This document shows, piece after piece, positions 14,201-26,200 of a DNA stretch of 64,000 bases; positions within the stretch are counted from its first letter, which is position 1, and each line of letters opens with the position of its first letter. Below the pieces are notes generated by a model, which worked only from the letters and a program-made list of their open reading frames with translations, did not search any database and was not told where the DNA came from. The position numbers and the translations under genes were made by a program. The stretch is from Brasenia schreberi (taxonomy: Eukaryota > Streptophyta > Magnoliopsida > Nymphaeales > Cabombaceae): NCBI GenBank assembly GCA_036023115.1, contig JAYKKT010000087.1, positions 10,262,501-10,326,500 of the forward strand. Direction: 5' to 3'.

Positions 14201-17200
14201 TGAAAAAGTTGAAACACTCTACAGCAATCACTTAAACTATCGTCTTAGAATTTTATTTAATATACATGATACCTTAATGAGAATAAAGACTTCATAACAA
14301 TTTTTAGCACAAAGGAAGCATTTCATAAGTCATCAAGAAAGTAAAATGAAACCCCAGAAATGAAGGCAGTATAATATCAAGCAGTGTGATCCAAGAAGCC
14401 TTCATCCAATCAACATTGAGAATTCCCCATCTATCTGCTGAATTATGACTTTTTAGGTCACTTAAAACAAATTTCCTACTAAGCTGAGACTCAAAACTTG
14501 TGATCTGCTTGCAAAGTCGACAGAAAATCACAAATGCAAAAGTATCAACTCAGCCAATGCAACCTTCAAAAACCAGACACACTCATGAATAAATAAAACT
14601 TACAATCATCTCAAGTAGATTACAGTTAGCAGTTGAAACTTTCAAGGACTCGAAGGTCTGAAACCATTGATTCTTCCGGGAATTAAAAATCAAGCTTACT
14701 CCAGAGACCAAGTTGACGGTTCTCTTATCAAGCAAATACAACAGGCAACTCGATTTCCACTGATTCCATAAATTATATGTCACTGTCTTCTCCATTTTCC
14801 TGGAAAGTATTCGAAGAAAAAATGCTACTCAGCAATATAGCAGCTTCAAAAATGGCTCAGTAATGTCAACTTTGCCCTATAACCAACAAGGTTTAGACAA
14901 GGACATGTCAAAAGACTTGCAACAAATTATGAATATAAAAAAAGATCCAAGCTAATACAGGTAAACAACATATCAGTGTGCATATAAGACATTCTTCACC
15001 ACAGATTTGACATGACTATACAGATGAGACATTTAAACATGCAGCAAAAACAATCTGAATGACTTGCAGAAGCAGAAGTTACCCACAAATGCCAATATCA
15101 ATACCCACGACCAATACCCACGACCGTGTTTCTGAAAAGGCTCCTACCATGCTAAAGTTTTGGTACATTTCAAGGTTAAGAATTAGGGTTTTTTCTCATT
15201 ATGAATTTTGAATATGGCAATGAATATCATGTTCTTGAGGAAACTCAAGTTGGAGAAGTCTCATGTTCTGCTGCAGCCCTTTTTATGGTGATAGCATTAA
15301 ATGAGAAAAGTCGTCCTTCTCTAATTATATAAATTGATATCACCATATTTAAAATTCTTACTAAGGAAAAACCCTTCTCTTGAACCTTAAGAAGTAAAAG
15401 AACTTTAGCAGCTATATTACAAATTTACTGATATATCATGATATTCTTGTGTGACACTTGATATTTTTTATTTCATGTTTTCCAGCATAAAAGTTGACTG
15501 TATTGTTATTTAAACCTATTTGCATGCCCTCCGAATATTATCGAGGAAATAGCACAAGAACTGTGGTTCTTTTTGTTTTCTACGTTTTAGAAAACATTTA
15601 AACAAAACAAAGATTTCCACGAGTTCTCAAGAACGCTACGTTTGAAAACCAAATATTATGAAGAGAAAACTGACAAGAAATTGGCAAAAAATGATGTTAC
15701 TATGCTTGAGAAAGAGAGAAAGTGGTTCAAGACAAAAATGCTCAGAGCCTCAGATTACTACCAGTTAATCATAGTGGTTTTAATCACTGTTTGCGCACCG
15801 CATCTACGTCATGAAAAGAAATGCACCAGCAAGGTGACTGTCGTTACAACAAAGGCTACCTGCATCTGTAGAAACTACTCGACTTCTAAAAATATGCTGC
15901 AATCAGGTATTACTTCCAAGAACGCAAAAAGTAATACTAGCCACATACTTATTTAAACTCTCGCAAGTTTGTTCTTCCCATATGCTACTAAAAGATCTCC
16001 CTTTTGCACTCCTTGCCATTATTTCTGAGAGAATATCCAAACTTGCTTCCAATGATGACGTGCAGGAAACTGTCTCATTCTTTTTCACAAGCTCTTCAAG
16101 AACAAATTCTGAATGGCCTTGATTGAGCCGCATGTTTGGCTTGATACTGGTGCCACCTACCTCTGGGGAAGTACTAATAACACTGTTTTTGCCTTTATCG
16201 GCCTTGCCCAACTCATCATGCACCATCTCGCTGCCTAAGCCCACAGGTTTCTCTGATTTTTTTGTAGAGCCTCTCTTACTTTCAGGTATATCTTTTCCCT
16301 TTTCATATAGCAACAATCTGTTGACGTAGAAGGCAAGGGGATTGGATTCCTTCACCTTCCTGATATCATCAAAATCCAACTCAACAACTGCAGACAACAA
16401 AGCATGCAGTTGTTTATCCCTAAGTGGCAGTGCATTGACTAAACGTTCAACCACGAAATCTCTTGCCTTCATGAGGGTGGAGGAAGAGAGAGAAGCAAGA
16501 CCCTGCACAGCAAAAGCAAGTTAACTGTGCATGCAAAACCCATCGAATTGCAAACCGTCGTCATCAATGGTCTTCCTGATAGGGAAGTTTTTGTTTGTAC
16601 TGTATCAAAGAAACATGACTATACCGGAGGAAACAAGGGATCTGAAGTTAGGTCCAATAATGCTGCGTCCAGCTCCTTCACCGAGTCTTGATAATCAGCT
16701 GAGTCAATAATCCTTCTAAGTACCTGCAAACATACTACATAATCAAGAATTAGCACTAGAACATGCACTCAGATTCTATAAACGCAAAATAACATCAAGA
16801 AATTATCAACGTCGTATCAAGATTATAAAGTACGTACTCATCTTTAGGTATCTAATGACACTTGCCCAGCATTCATTGTGCGATGGAGTCCACACTCCAA
16901 ATAATTCTACTCCGGCAAACCAATAACTCCTAAAAACCTGGCAGCTAGCCAACTCGTGCTAGTAACAAATTGGAAGGATCGACAGAACCTTGATATGGAC
17001 AATTTCACCATTTTAATCACGGTCAAGAAGCTGATATAAGAGACCAGCAAGGCAACCGTTTGTCACTTGATAGCCGACCCTGCTTGCTAAGGCGAACTAA
17101 TCCTTAACTGAAAAGGTGGAACAATTTTTCCAAACAACTCCTGCAAATTCTTCTACCCAAATTGAGGATCTCATACGCCTCACATGTCTTTTTCTTAAAA

Positions 17201-20200
17201 AAGATCCCCTTGTTGACTACTACTCGTTTCCCCAGAGTCACGTAAGTTCAAGTATCATGCTTATGACCATATCTGCAATGGCTCCCTTCATACCTAGAAC
17301 CTGTGTCCCCAAACTGCCAGATAAAGTGCCTTACAATTGAGATGATCACAATTAGGACGCAAAATACATATGGTAATTGACTCTTGAAGCAAATGTCAAT
17401 AAGCAACGTAAACTATACTTGGTCAACAAAGGAATCAGATCGGAATTGGTTTGCCGCCATGCAGTGAGCTATCTTACATAGACACTTCTGTTATGGTGCC
17501 GCGCTTCACTTGTAGTGTGTCCAACTCAACATTATATATTTTACACAATTTTTCAGTGTTTTGTAGTTGAGACACTTCATGGAAACTGGCTGCTTATCTA
17601 CTTGATCAACTTATGAAAATAACATTTCTTCTTTTAGTTTTACGAGATATTATTAATTATATAATAACACGTATAAACTATATTTATATATAACAGTGTC
17701 CCCGCGCACCCACCATTTTTGAAAACTATCGTGACACCTGCACTTCCGCAGTGTCCACACCCGACCCGTGTGAAAGTTGGTGACTGACCAGTTTAAGGAA
17801 TAATACTTTTTTAAGTATTATTTTGAAGAAAGAAATCAAAATATCAATTGTCATGTTAGATTTTCTATAATATGTACCGACATAGTCGAATACCAATCAA
17901 TGAAAAACATTAAATATTAAAAGTGCCTAATCAGGAAACAAGTGTAGTCAACGAAAAGCAAGCCATCTCCCGAACTAATGCGCAATCATAAGAGAGACCA
18001 AACCTAGGAATCCACTGCTGACTCCACTGATGAAACCTGGACTGTCACCCAGGGCTGATGTTGGCTTAAACCAAATAAACACAAACCTGACGACCCATAA
18101 TATGGAGCCATCTGAGATGACTGGGGCTACTCGCGATTGCCATGTTTGCTAACTATAACCAAAACCAAAAAGTAAGACCTTTCCAAGTTCCAACACTAGC
18201 TGGGATCAGCCACATGGACACATAGTAGCCAACAGCAAGAGGCAGCTACATGGATTCTTTGTTTCCACATGGCCCTATCATGTGTCATGTTAGCAGTTAA
18301 CTCACAATAAGCTAGATCATTCTTTATTGTTTCTTTCCAACACTTTTGTGGAAGTCCTTAACCTCTTTTAATACTTTCCAAATTTAGTTTTTCGTACCTT
18401 CTTAAAGGTTTTTATTTTGATCTTCTTTCTATATGTCCAAACCATCATAAACGATATTCTCTCATTTTATCCTCTATTGGTGTTACTCCTAATTTATTTC
18501 TAATAACCTCATTATGTATACGGTCTTTTCTTGTATGACCATTCATCCATCTCAATATCTTCATTTCTATCAGAGACATCTTTTGTACATGTTGATGATT
18601 AATTGCCCAACACTCATAACCATAAAATATAACAGGTCTAATTGTTGCTCAATAGTATTTACCTTTTAACTTTAATAGTATCTTCTTATCACAAAGAATA
18701 CTTGATGCTCCTCTCCATTTTAACTAACCAGCATTAATTATATGCGTAACATCTCCATCAATTCTTTCATCAGTATGAAAAATTGACCCTAGGTATTTAA
18801 AACTTTCTTTTGGGGGATGCAATGTGTCCCAATTTTAATTTCTATGTCCTCTGAAGTAACCAAATGATCAAACTTACATTCCATATATTTTGTCTTTGTT
18901 CTACTAAGTCGGAGGCTTTGCTTTCTAATATTTCTCTCCATAGTTCCTATTTTCTATTAACTTTTTCCTTAGACTCCTCAACTAACACAATATAATTTGC
19001 CGGAGATTCCGTGTCAAAAAAGAAATGTGTGCATAGTTTGATCAGAAAATCAACCGGAACCCTAAGAACCTGTACAGCATTGAGAAGCTCCTACTCGAAG
19101 TTGTGTTGAATTTCTTTTCCTTTTTTCCTAAGTACATTACCAACCAATTATATGGAATCACATTGAGCATCCACAGGAAGCAGCACAGAAATTTCAGTAG
19201 GAGCACAATTAATACATTCCACATTTGATTGGCTAATTGCGATGTATGATGATGTATGTGCTGCCCTGTTGCCATCTCTCTTCACATGGGCCCAGAAAAG
19301 GGTGTTGAAGTATGTTTCAAGGGATCCACAGTCCTCCACTAAACTCCCGAAATAGGATATTATATGTGTGTGTGCGTGCTAAGGGCTTGATACTGCTCCA
19401 ATGAACCAGTTTCTGCAATAATCTATTCTAGGTGGGTCTCATATCCAGTGTTGTCTGACGCGTATCGTATCGTGTATCGCTGGGCTCCACGATACGGGCG
19501 TATCGTATCGTATCGTATCGTATCGTATCATACTTTAATATTAAAATAATGTAAAAATAATTAAAAATTAATAAAAAATCGAAAAAAATCAAGAAAAAAT
19601 CAGGAAAAATCTGATAATTGCTTTAAATTCATATAATGTAAGTTTAGTACAGATTGAGCATTCAACATTGAACAATTGCATCCAAATTTATATATTTTGA
19701 ATCCAAAAAATAAAATACAGACATAGTTTACACTTTACAGTACACTACAGTTACATATAATGTTACATTTTACAAATTGTAATCAGGATCATCAACTAAA
19801 TAATCTTCATCTTCTCCTTGTTGCAGATCCTCATCATCATCAGCCACGCCCACACCTTCTTCTTCAAAATCAAATTCTTCATCTCCATAATGTTGTTGCG
19901 CTCCTTCCAAATTAATCCAGGCAACGTCTTCTTCTGTTAGGAGGGCATTTTCTTCAGTGTCTTCCATAACCCAATCTTCTAATATATCAAAATTATCCAA
20001 ACTTATTGGATCGAACTGACTTTCTTCTCTATTTACTTTTTTTAATTGCCTACGACACAAACAAAGATAAACAATTAGTAAGTAATATTAACAATTGAAA
20101 ACTGAAGTTAAATAATATCGAATTGAAAATTTGAAAGTAATACAACATTACCTTTCACGAAGGCGCATGTTACAACGAATATAAACCAAATCATTAAGCC

Positions 20201-23200
20201 TTTTGTGTTCCAACCTGTTGCGCTTTTTTGTATGGATGTGTTCAAAAACACTCCAATTTCTTTCACAACCTGTTGCACTACAGGTTTGGCTTAAGACTCT
20301 AACTGCAAAATCTCTAAGGTTTGGACAATCACTTCCAAACCTGTTCCACCAAACATCTGTAAAAAAAATATAAACATTAGAGACATAATAATCCACAGTA
20401 ATGTAAGATGGAACTTAAATATGAAAATAAACAATGTACCTGGACACATCGTAGAGCGGTTGCGAATTGCAACAGGCAAACCCATCAAGTGAAGAGCATT
20501 ATCATATATCTCCATCTCTCGATGTATCGCATCTACTATGCTCTCATCAGGGACTAATCTGTCGATGCATTCAATGATTCCTCGATTAACCTCACCGTCC
20601 CTTTTGAAGGTTGCTGAGTACCTCAATGATGGGTTTAGATAGTAGGCTGCTGCATGAATAGGCTGATGCAATTGTTTATTCCATCTACTATCAATTATTT
20701 TCCACACGGGCACATAATCTCTTTTTTTTCCATTAAAGTTATTTCTGATTGCTTCTTTTGCCCTGTCCATGGATTCATAAAGGTAGCCCATAGATGGTTT
20801 CTCCTCGCTGTCAGCCAATCTCAAAACTTTCACTAAAGGACAAGTAATTTTCAATAATCTGATACATGCATTCCAAAATGAACTTCTAAAAACCGTTTCT
20901 GCAATCTCATTTAACTTTCTGTTCCTTCTGTTTTGTGGCAACTCTGCAAATTGTTGCCACTCATCTGAGGAGAACATTCTCTTTAAAGCTTGCTTCTGTC
21001 TCACAATACTCTGTACAGATAAGAAGTTTGTTGCGAACCGAGTTGCAGCTGTGCGAAGAAGCTCTGCACCTTCTGTGTATCTCCTCATCATACATAAAAC
21101 AAATGCATGGTTGTAAATAAATTTTGTAATATCTTGGCAACACTCAGTTGCTGCCTTTATTTCATCCATCTCACCGATGTCCTCGAGGATGAGATCTAAA
21201 CAATGGGCTGCACATGGTGTCCAGTAGAAAGTCCCATAAATATCAGCTAACTCCTTTCCGGCTGCTTTGTAGTTAGCTGCATTATCTGTAATCAATTGGA
21301 CTACATTTTCTAGCCCAACCTCTTGTATAACCTTATCAAATTCCTCTCGTAGGATCTCTGCAGTGTGCCTCTCCTCTGACATATCTAGAGATCTCAAAAA
21401 CATGAGTCCTTTAGGACAATATACAAGAAAGTTTAGCAATGTCCTTCCTCGCCTATCGGTCCATCCATCTGCCATGATAGTGCATCCTGTTTCCTTCCAC
21501 GATTGTCTCAAAGTCGAACAGTATTGCTGCACTTCAATCACGGTCTGATCTAATATCTTCCCTCTCAACTTCTGATAAGAGGGCATCCTGTATCCTGGAC
21601 CAATGTTAGCAATTGCATCTGCCATTGCTTGAAAATGAAAACTGTTTGCTGCATTAAATGGAATGCATGTATCATAAAACCATCTGCCCACTGCAAGGTC
21701 TGCTTGATCGTGCAGTTGTTCTGAAGCCATAGCAGCACGAATTCCTGGCTGAGCACCAGGTGTAGTGGAAGGAGGAAAGAACGAATGTATGCTAGAAGAA
21801 GAAGCTCTTCCTCTACTCCTTCCTGAACTTCCTCTTCTGCCACCTCCAAAGTCTTCAGATGCAACCCTCTTTCCTCTGCTAGGTGCTCGCGAACTGCTAC
21901 TACCAATATCTGTTCTAGCATCTGAAGGCAAACTATCAGTGAATCCAACTCCAGTGGCAGTAGCATCATCAGCTTCTTCACACATCTGGAAATCATCCTT
22001 TTGTTGTCTCCTTTCCTGTATGCTCTCAATCATCTGCAAGCATTGCCATTTAATACCTTCTGGCACACTTCTAACTCTGCCTGTGCATGGAGCAACTTCT
22101 TTCCTGGTTCCTGCTAGGTGGTGTTTCAACCTTGAAATTCCACCACTAACCACCTTTTCACAAAATAAACATCTGATTTTTAACCTTGAACCCTCAACTG
22201 GTATACCCCACTGCCATGCCGGATCATCAGACTTTGAATGAGAGTCTCTACCACCCCTTCCTGCCATCTCAATGGAGTACTTTAATTCAAACAAAAACCT
22301 GAAAATAAAAGCACTTCGTAAATCCCCCAATCTTCAAATAACACTCAAATCGAGTGTCTCCCACTTCATGAATGCAATAAAAATCGTATACACACACTTA
22401 ATAACTTCATATTTTGTCATTCAAAAAAAAAACCCGAAATAACACAAAAAACAATAAATATAAAGGAAAAAAAGGAAAAAAACATTAAAAATATACCTAA
22501 ATCCGAGTTTGGAGGCTTGGACGGACACCGTAGGGCACGATTTTAGAGCTTTGAACACCAAGGAGGCGAAAACCGACTCTTAGGGAGCTTTAGGAACCCA
22601 AAAGGAGAGAGGAAACCCGCGAAAAATCGCGGGTTTCCCTCGGCCCGGGACCCTTTATAAGGGTCCCAGGGCGTATCGCCCGTATCGTACGATACAGGCG
22701 ATACGGGCCGTATCGCACGATACGGTGCGATACGCCCGCACCTGCGATACGGGGGCCCGTATCGTATCGTGGTGGCCCACGATACGATACGTATCGCACC
22801 GTATCGTACGATACGGTGCGATACGGACAACACTGCTCATATCTATGGTCATCTGTAAAACATACCCAAGTAACAAAACTTTTCGAATTCCGAGCCCCTC
22901 CATGATTAGTTGTATGTTACAGGTTACCCCCTTAATCGTCTGTCCCGAGTGGTCTTGCACACATGCACCCAAACCACGTATACCCCTGCCAACAAAGAGG
23001 CAACCGCATTCGGTTTATGCCAACACTCTGTAGGCTTTCACCACATATCAAGATACCCTGCTATCATTTGTTCAGTTTGTCTTTCGATAACCTCGGAAAC
23101 AAATTAGGAGTGGTACCAATAGAGGATAAAATAAGAGAATATCGTTTAAGATGGTTTGGACATATAGAAAGAAGATCAAAAGAAGAAGAAGGTTAGAAAA

Positions 23201-26200
23201 AATAAATTTGGAAAGTATTAAAAGAGGTAGAGGACGACCACAAAAGTGTTGGAAAGAAACAATAAAGAATGATCTAGCTTATTGGGAGTTAACTGCTAAC
23301 ATGGCACATGATAGGGCTCTGTGGAAACAAAGAATCCATGTAGCCGACTCCATCTAGTATGGGAAAAGGCTTGGTTGCTCTTGTTGTTGTTGTTTGTCTT
23401 CTGATAACCTCGCCCTACCTCATCGATTGAAGTACAGTCTGTTTTCCTAAATTCTTTTACGAGCTCAGCTGCTTTGTTAACATAAAGGTATATTAAAGAG
23501 TAAAGCACTTATTATTGAAACATGGTTGATTCTTGGCTAGCCACAAAAAATGTAGAAACATCAAAACGTTTGTGATTGCTTCATTGGCACCTTTTCAAAG
23601 GTGTAAACACCCCGAATTTTTCAAAAATCAAAAAAACTCCCAAAAACATAAAAAGCTCGTTTGAGCCAAAACGACAACCTATTTTAAAATGTGAAAACAG
23701 GTACAAAAGGCAAAAGAAAAGCCCAAGCAAGAAGAGGATTCGAGTCCGGAGTCTCAAAAGCCACTCCCTGTTCGAAAATGAAAGAAAAAAGAGCCCGTTT
23801 GGAGAAAAGCCCGACAGAAGGGTAAGAATGTAATTTGGGTCAAAGAAAAAAGCACAAAGCAGCTCCAAAATGCAGAAAGAAGCCCAAGAACCGGTCAAAA
23901 ACCAAAACGGCGGACCGAAACGAACGCCGAAAAAGTCCTGAAAAGCAGAACACCGATTGGAAGAAAGACTTGGGGAAGACCCAAGCCAGAGTTGGGCGTC
24001 CGATGAATCGAAGCCCGCTCGAAACCGACAGTGAAAAGCACCAGAAGGGACCAAAAAACCAAGGAGCAAAAGAAAAATATGGATTGGGTCTGGACCCAAA
24101 AATATCCAGATCCAAATTGTGTTTGGATTGGATCTGGATCTCAAAAACCCAAGATCCGAGATCCAAACCCAAATAAATATTTGGACTGGATCTGGATCTC
24201 AAAATATCTGAGATCCGCGATCCAGATCCACATATAGTTTGGATTGGATCCGGATAACCAGACCCAAATCCAAGACCCACTTAAAACCTCTATAAATAGA
24301 GGTGTTGGGCTTGAAAAAAATGGGACGTGAGGCTCAAATGGGAGAAGCCTTTCACGTGAAAGCTTGGTGGGTGGAGAGAGAAAGAGAGAGAGAGAGGGAA
24401 GCAAGTCAAGAATAGTGGCTTGACTTTCCCCTTTTCAAATTTTTTTTTACGTGAAACCTTGTTGGCCAAGGGACTTGAGGAAGCTGCACCAACCAAAGAA
24501 CGTCCCCTACCTTGGCTAGGAGCATGGCGTGGTGGAGCTTGGCGGCTTGAGCGGCGGCTTGGAGCGGTGTTGCAACCAAGGTAGGTCCCCTAAACCCTAA
24601 CCTAACCCCTCTTCCCTAACCTCTCTAGACCACCCATCCTAGCCAAACTTGCCCCTAAAACCACCACCAAACCAGCCAAGTGCTGGCCGTTTTTCACCAA
24701 GTCTCCTACCTAAGACCACCACCTAAACACCACCCTAAACAACCTCCCTAAACCACCTAAAGTTCGGCCAAGTGTTGGCCGAACTTCCCTTTGAAACTAC
24801 CTAGCTCGAGCCACCTTGGCTCGAGCCTTTTTCCTCCCCCATCTACCTTTTAAACCAGTCCCTAACCCAGGCCGTGGTCCCTTACCTAAGCTCACCTTGG
24901 CCCATCTTAGTTAGCCAGCCCTCAACCTAGTCGTGGTTTGCCTAGGATCAGCCCCCATACTTACCTAAGTCGACCCAAGACAACCCCACAACAACCTTGG
25001 CCGAACCTTAGAGCAAGTCACTCCTACTCGAGCCACCTTGGCTCGAGTTTCACAAGACCTAAACTAAGGCCAAGTGCTGGCCGTATTCCATACTAAAACC
25101 ATGCCACTCGAGCCACCTTGGCTCGAGTCTCACAAGACCAAACAAAGGTCATGAACCTTGGCCGAAATCTCAAAACTTTAGCCAACACCTGACCTAGGAC
25201 CAGCCAACTCTATCCTATACCTAAACCAAGGCCAAATGCTGGCCTAATACCAAGCCTAAACTATACCTAAACCAAGGCCAAGTGTTGGCCAAATCCCATA
25301 CAAAAACCCAATCACTCGAGCCAAGGTGACTCGAGTCATACCTTGCCCAAACCGGCCCCAAGTAGCCCCAAACCCATTGTAGCTTGCAGCTCCCGGAACT
25401 CCAAGTCTCTCCAAGCTCTCAAGCTCTCCGGCTTCACTCCCACGTACCCCGGACTCCATAAGAAAAAGGCAGATTCGCCCCTTGTACGATCCTAACTCAA
25501 AAGGCTGGAAAGTGTAAGTTGATTTTGATATATATCAAATCCCTTTCTATTCAATTCAATTCGTCATATGGGGTTGCAATAACGGAGCATCGTCTCCCCC
25601 CGAATGTAATATATGTGCAAAATACACACACGTACACTCGAGCCTTTCCACTCTTATCTGCACACTTTTGCACACAAACGGGCCTCAACAGCCCACAGGA
25701 TATAGCCCTATTTATATACATTCAGCTGGGTTTTAAGGTTCAAGTCGTGTGAGTTGTCTTTCATTTTATACACTAAAAGCACTCACTCACATTGAGCCTT
25801 TCCGCTCTTACGTATATATACATATTTTCCTTCCAGCTGGGTTTTAAATTCAAGTTGCGTGAGTTGCCTTTCAATTTATACACTCAAAGCACTCACTCAC
25901 ATTGAGCCTTTCCGCTCTTACGTATATATACGTATTTCCCTTCCAGCTGGGTTTTAAATTCAAGTTGCGTGAGTTGCCTTTCAATTTATAAACTCAAAGC
26001 ACTCACGCCACAATTGAGCCTTCTCGCTCTTATATATATCTATATCTCCCTTCTGCTGCGTTTTACGGTTCAGTTGCGTGTGTTGCATTTCAATTTACAC
26101 ACAACACCCACGCACACATTGAGCCTTTTCGCTCTTAAGATATAGATATATTTAAATTTCTGCAATTTACATTCAAGTCGTGTGAGTTGCATTCAATTTG

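Larger units (their letters stand above)
19446..22835 (-). mobile_element. Complete hAT DNA transposon, 3390 bp
   Basis: The left end begins CAGTGTTGTC and the right end is its reverse complement GACAACACTG, a perfect 10-bp terminal inverted repeat. The 8-bp target duplication CTCATATC lies at 19438-19445 and 22836-22843, the length hAT transposases make. Both ends are packed with copies of GTATCG in both orientations (19456-19532 and 22671-22826), as expected of subterminal transposase-binding sites. Inside is one minus-strand, three-exon transposase gene with no disruption visible. The element lies in the RNase H part of an L1 LINE: L1 reading resumes on both sides once one target copy is removed. 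Confidence 0.95.

Noticed and set aside
14304..14531. Possible extra exon of the 552-residue gene
   Set aside because: Its best donor gives the wrong phase, while exons 4 and 5 join directly in phase and read smoothly as L-L-E-M-I|E-L-C-L-L-G.
21765..22241. 158-codon plus-strand frame
   Set aside because: It is the antisense shadow of the hAT transposase.
23602..25499. A shorter solo LTR ending at 25499, also followed by AAAGG
   Set aside because: L1 sequence does not resume after 25504 but does after 26696, and AAAGG occurs there too after a better TACA end. The 25500 match is likely chance.
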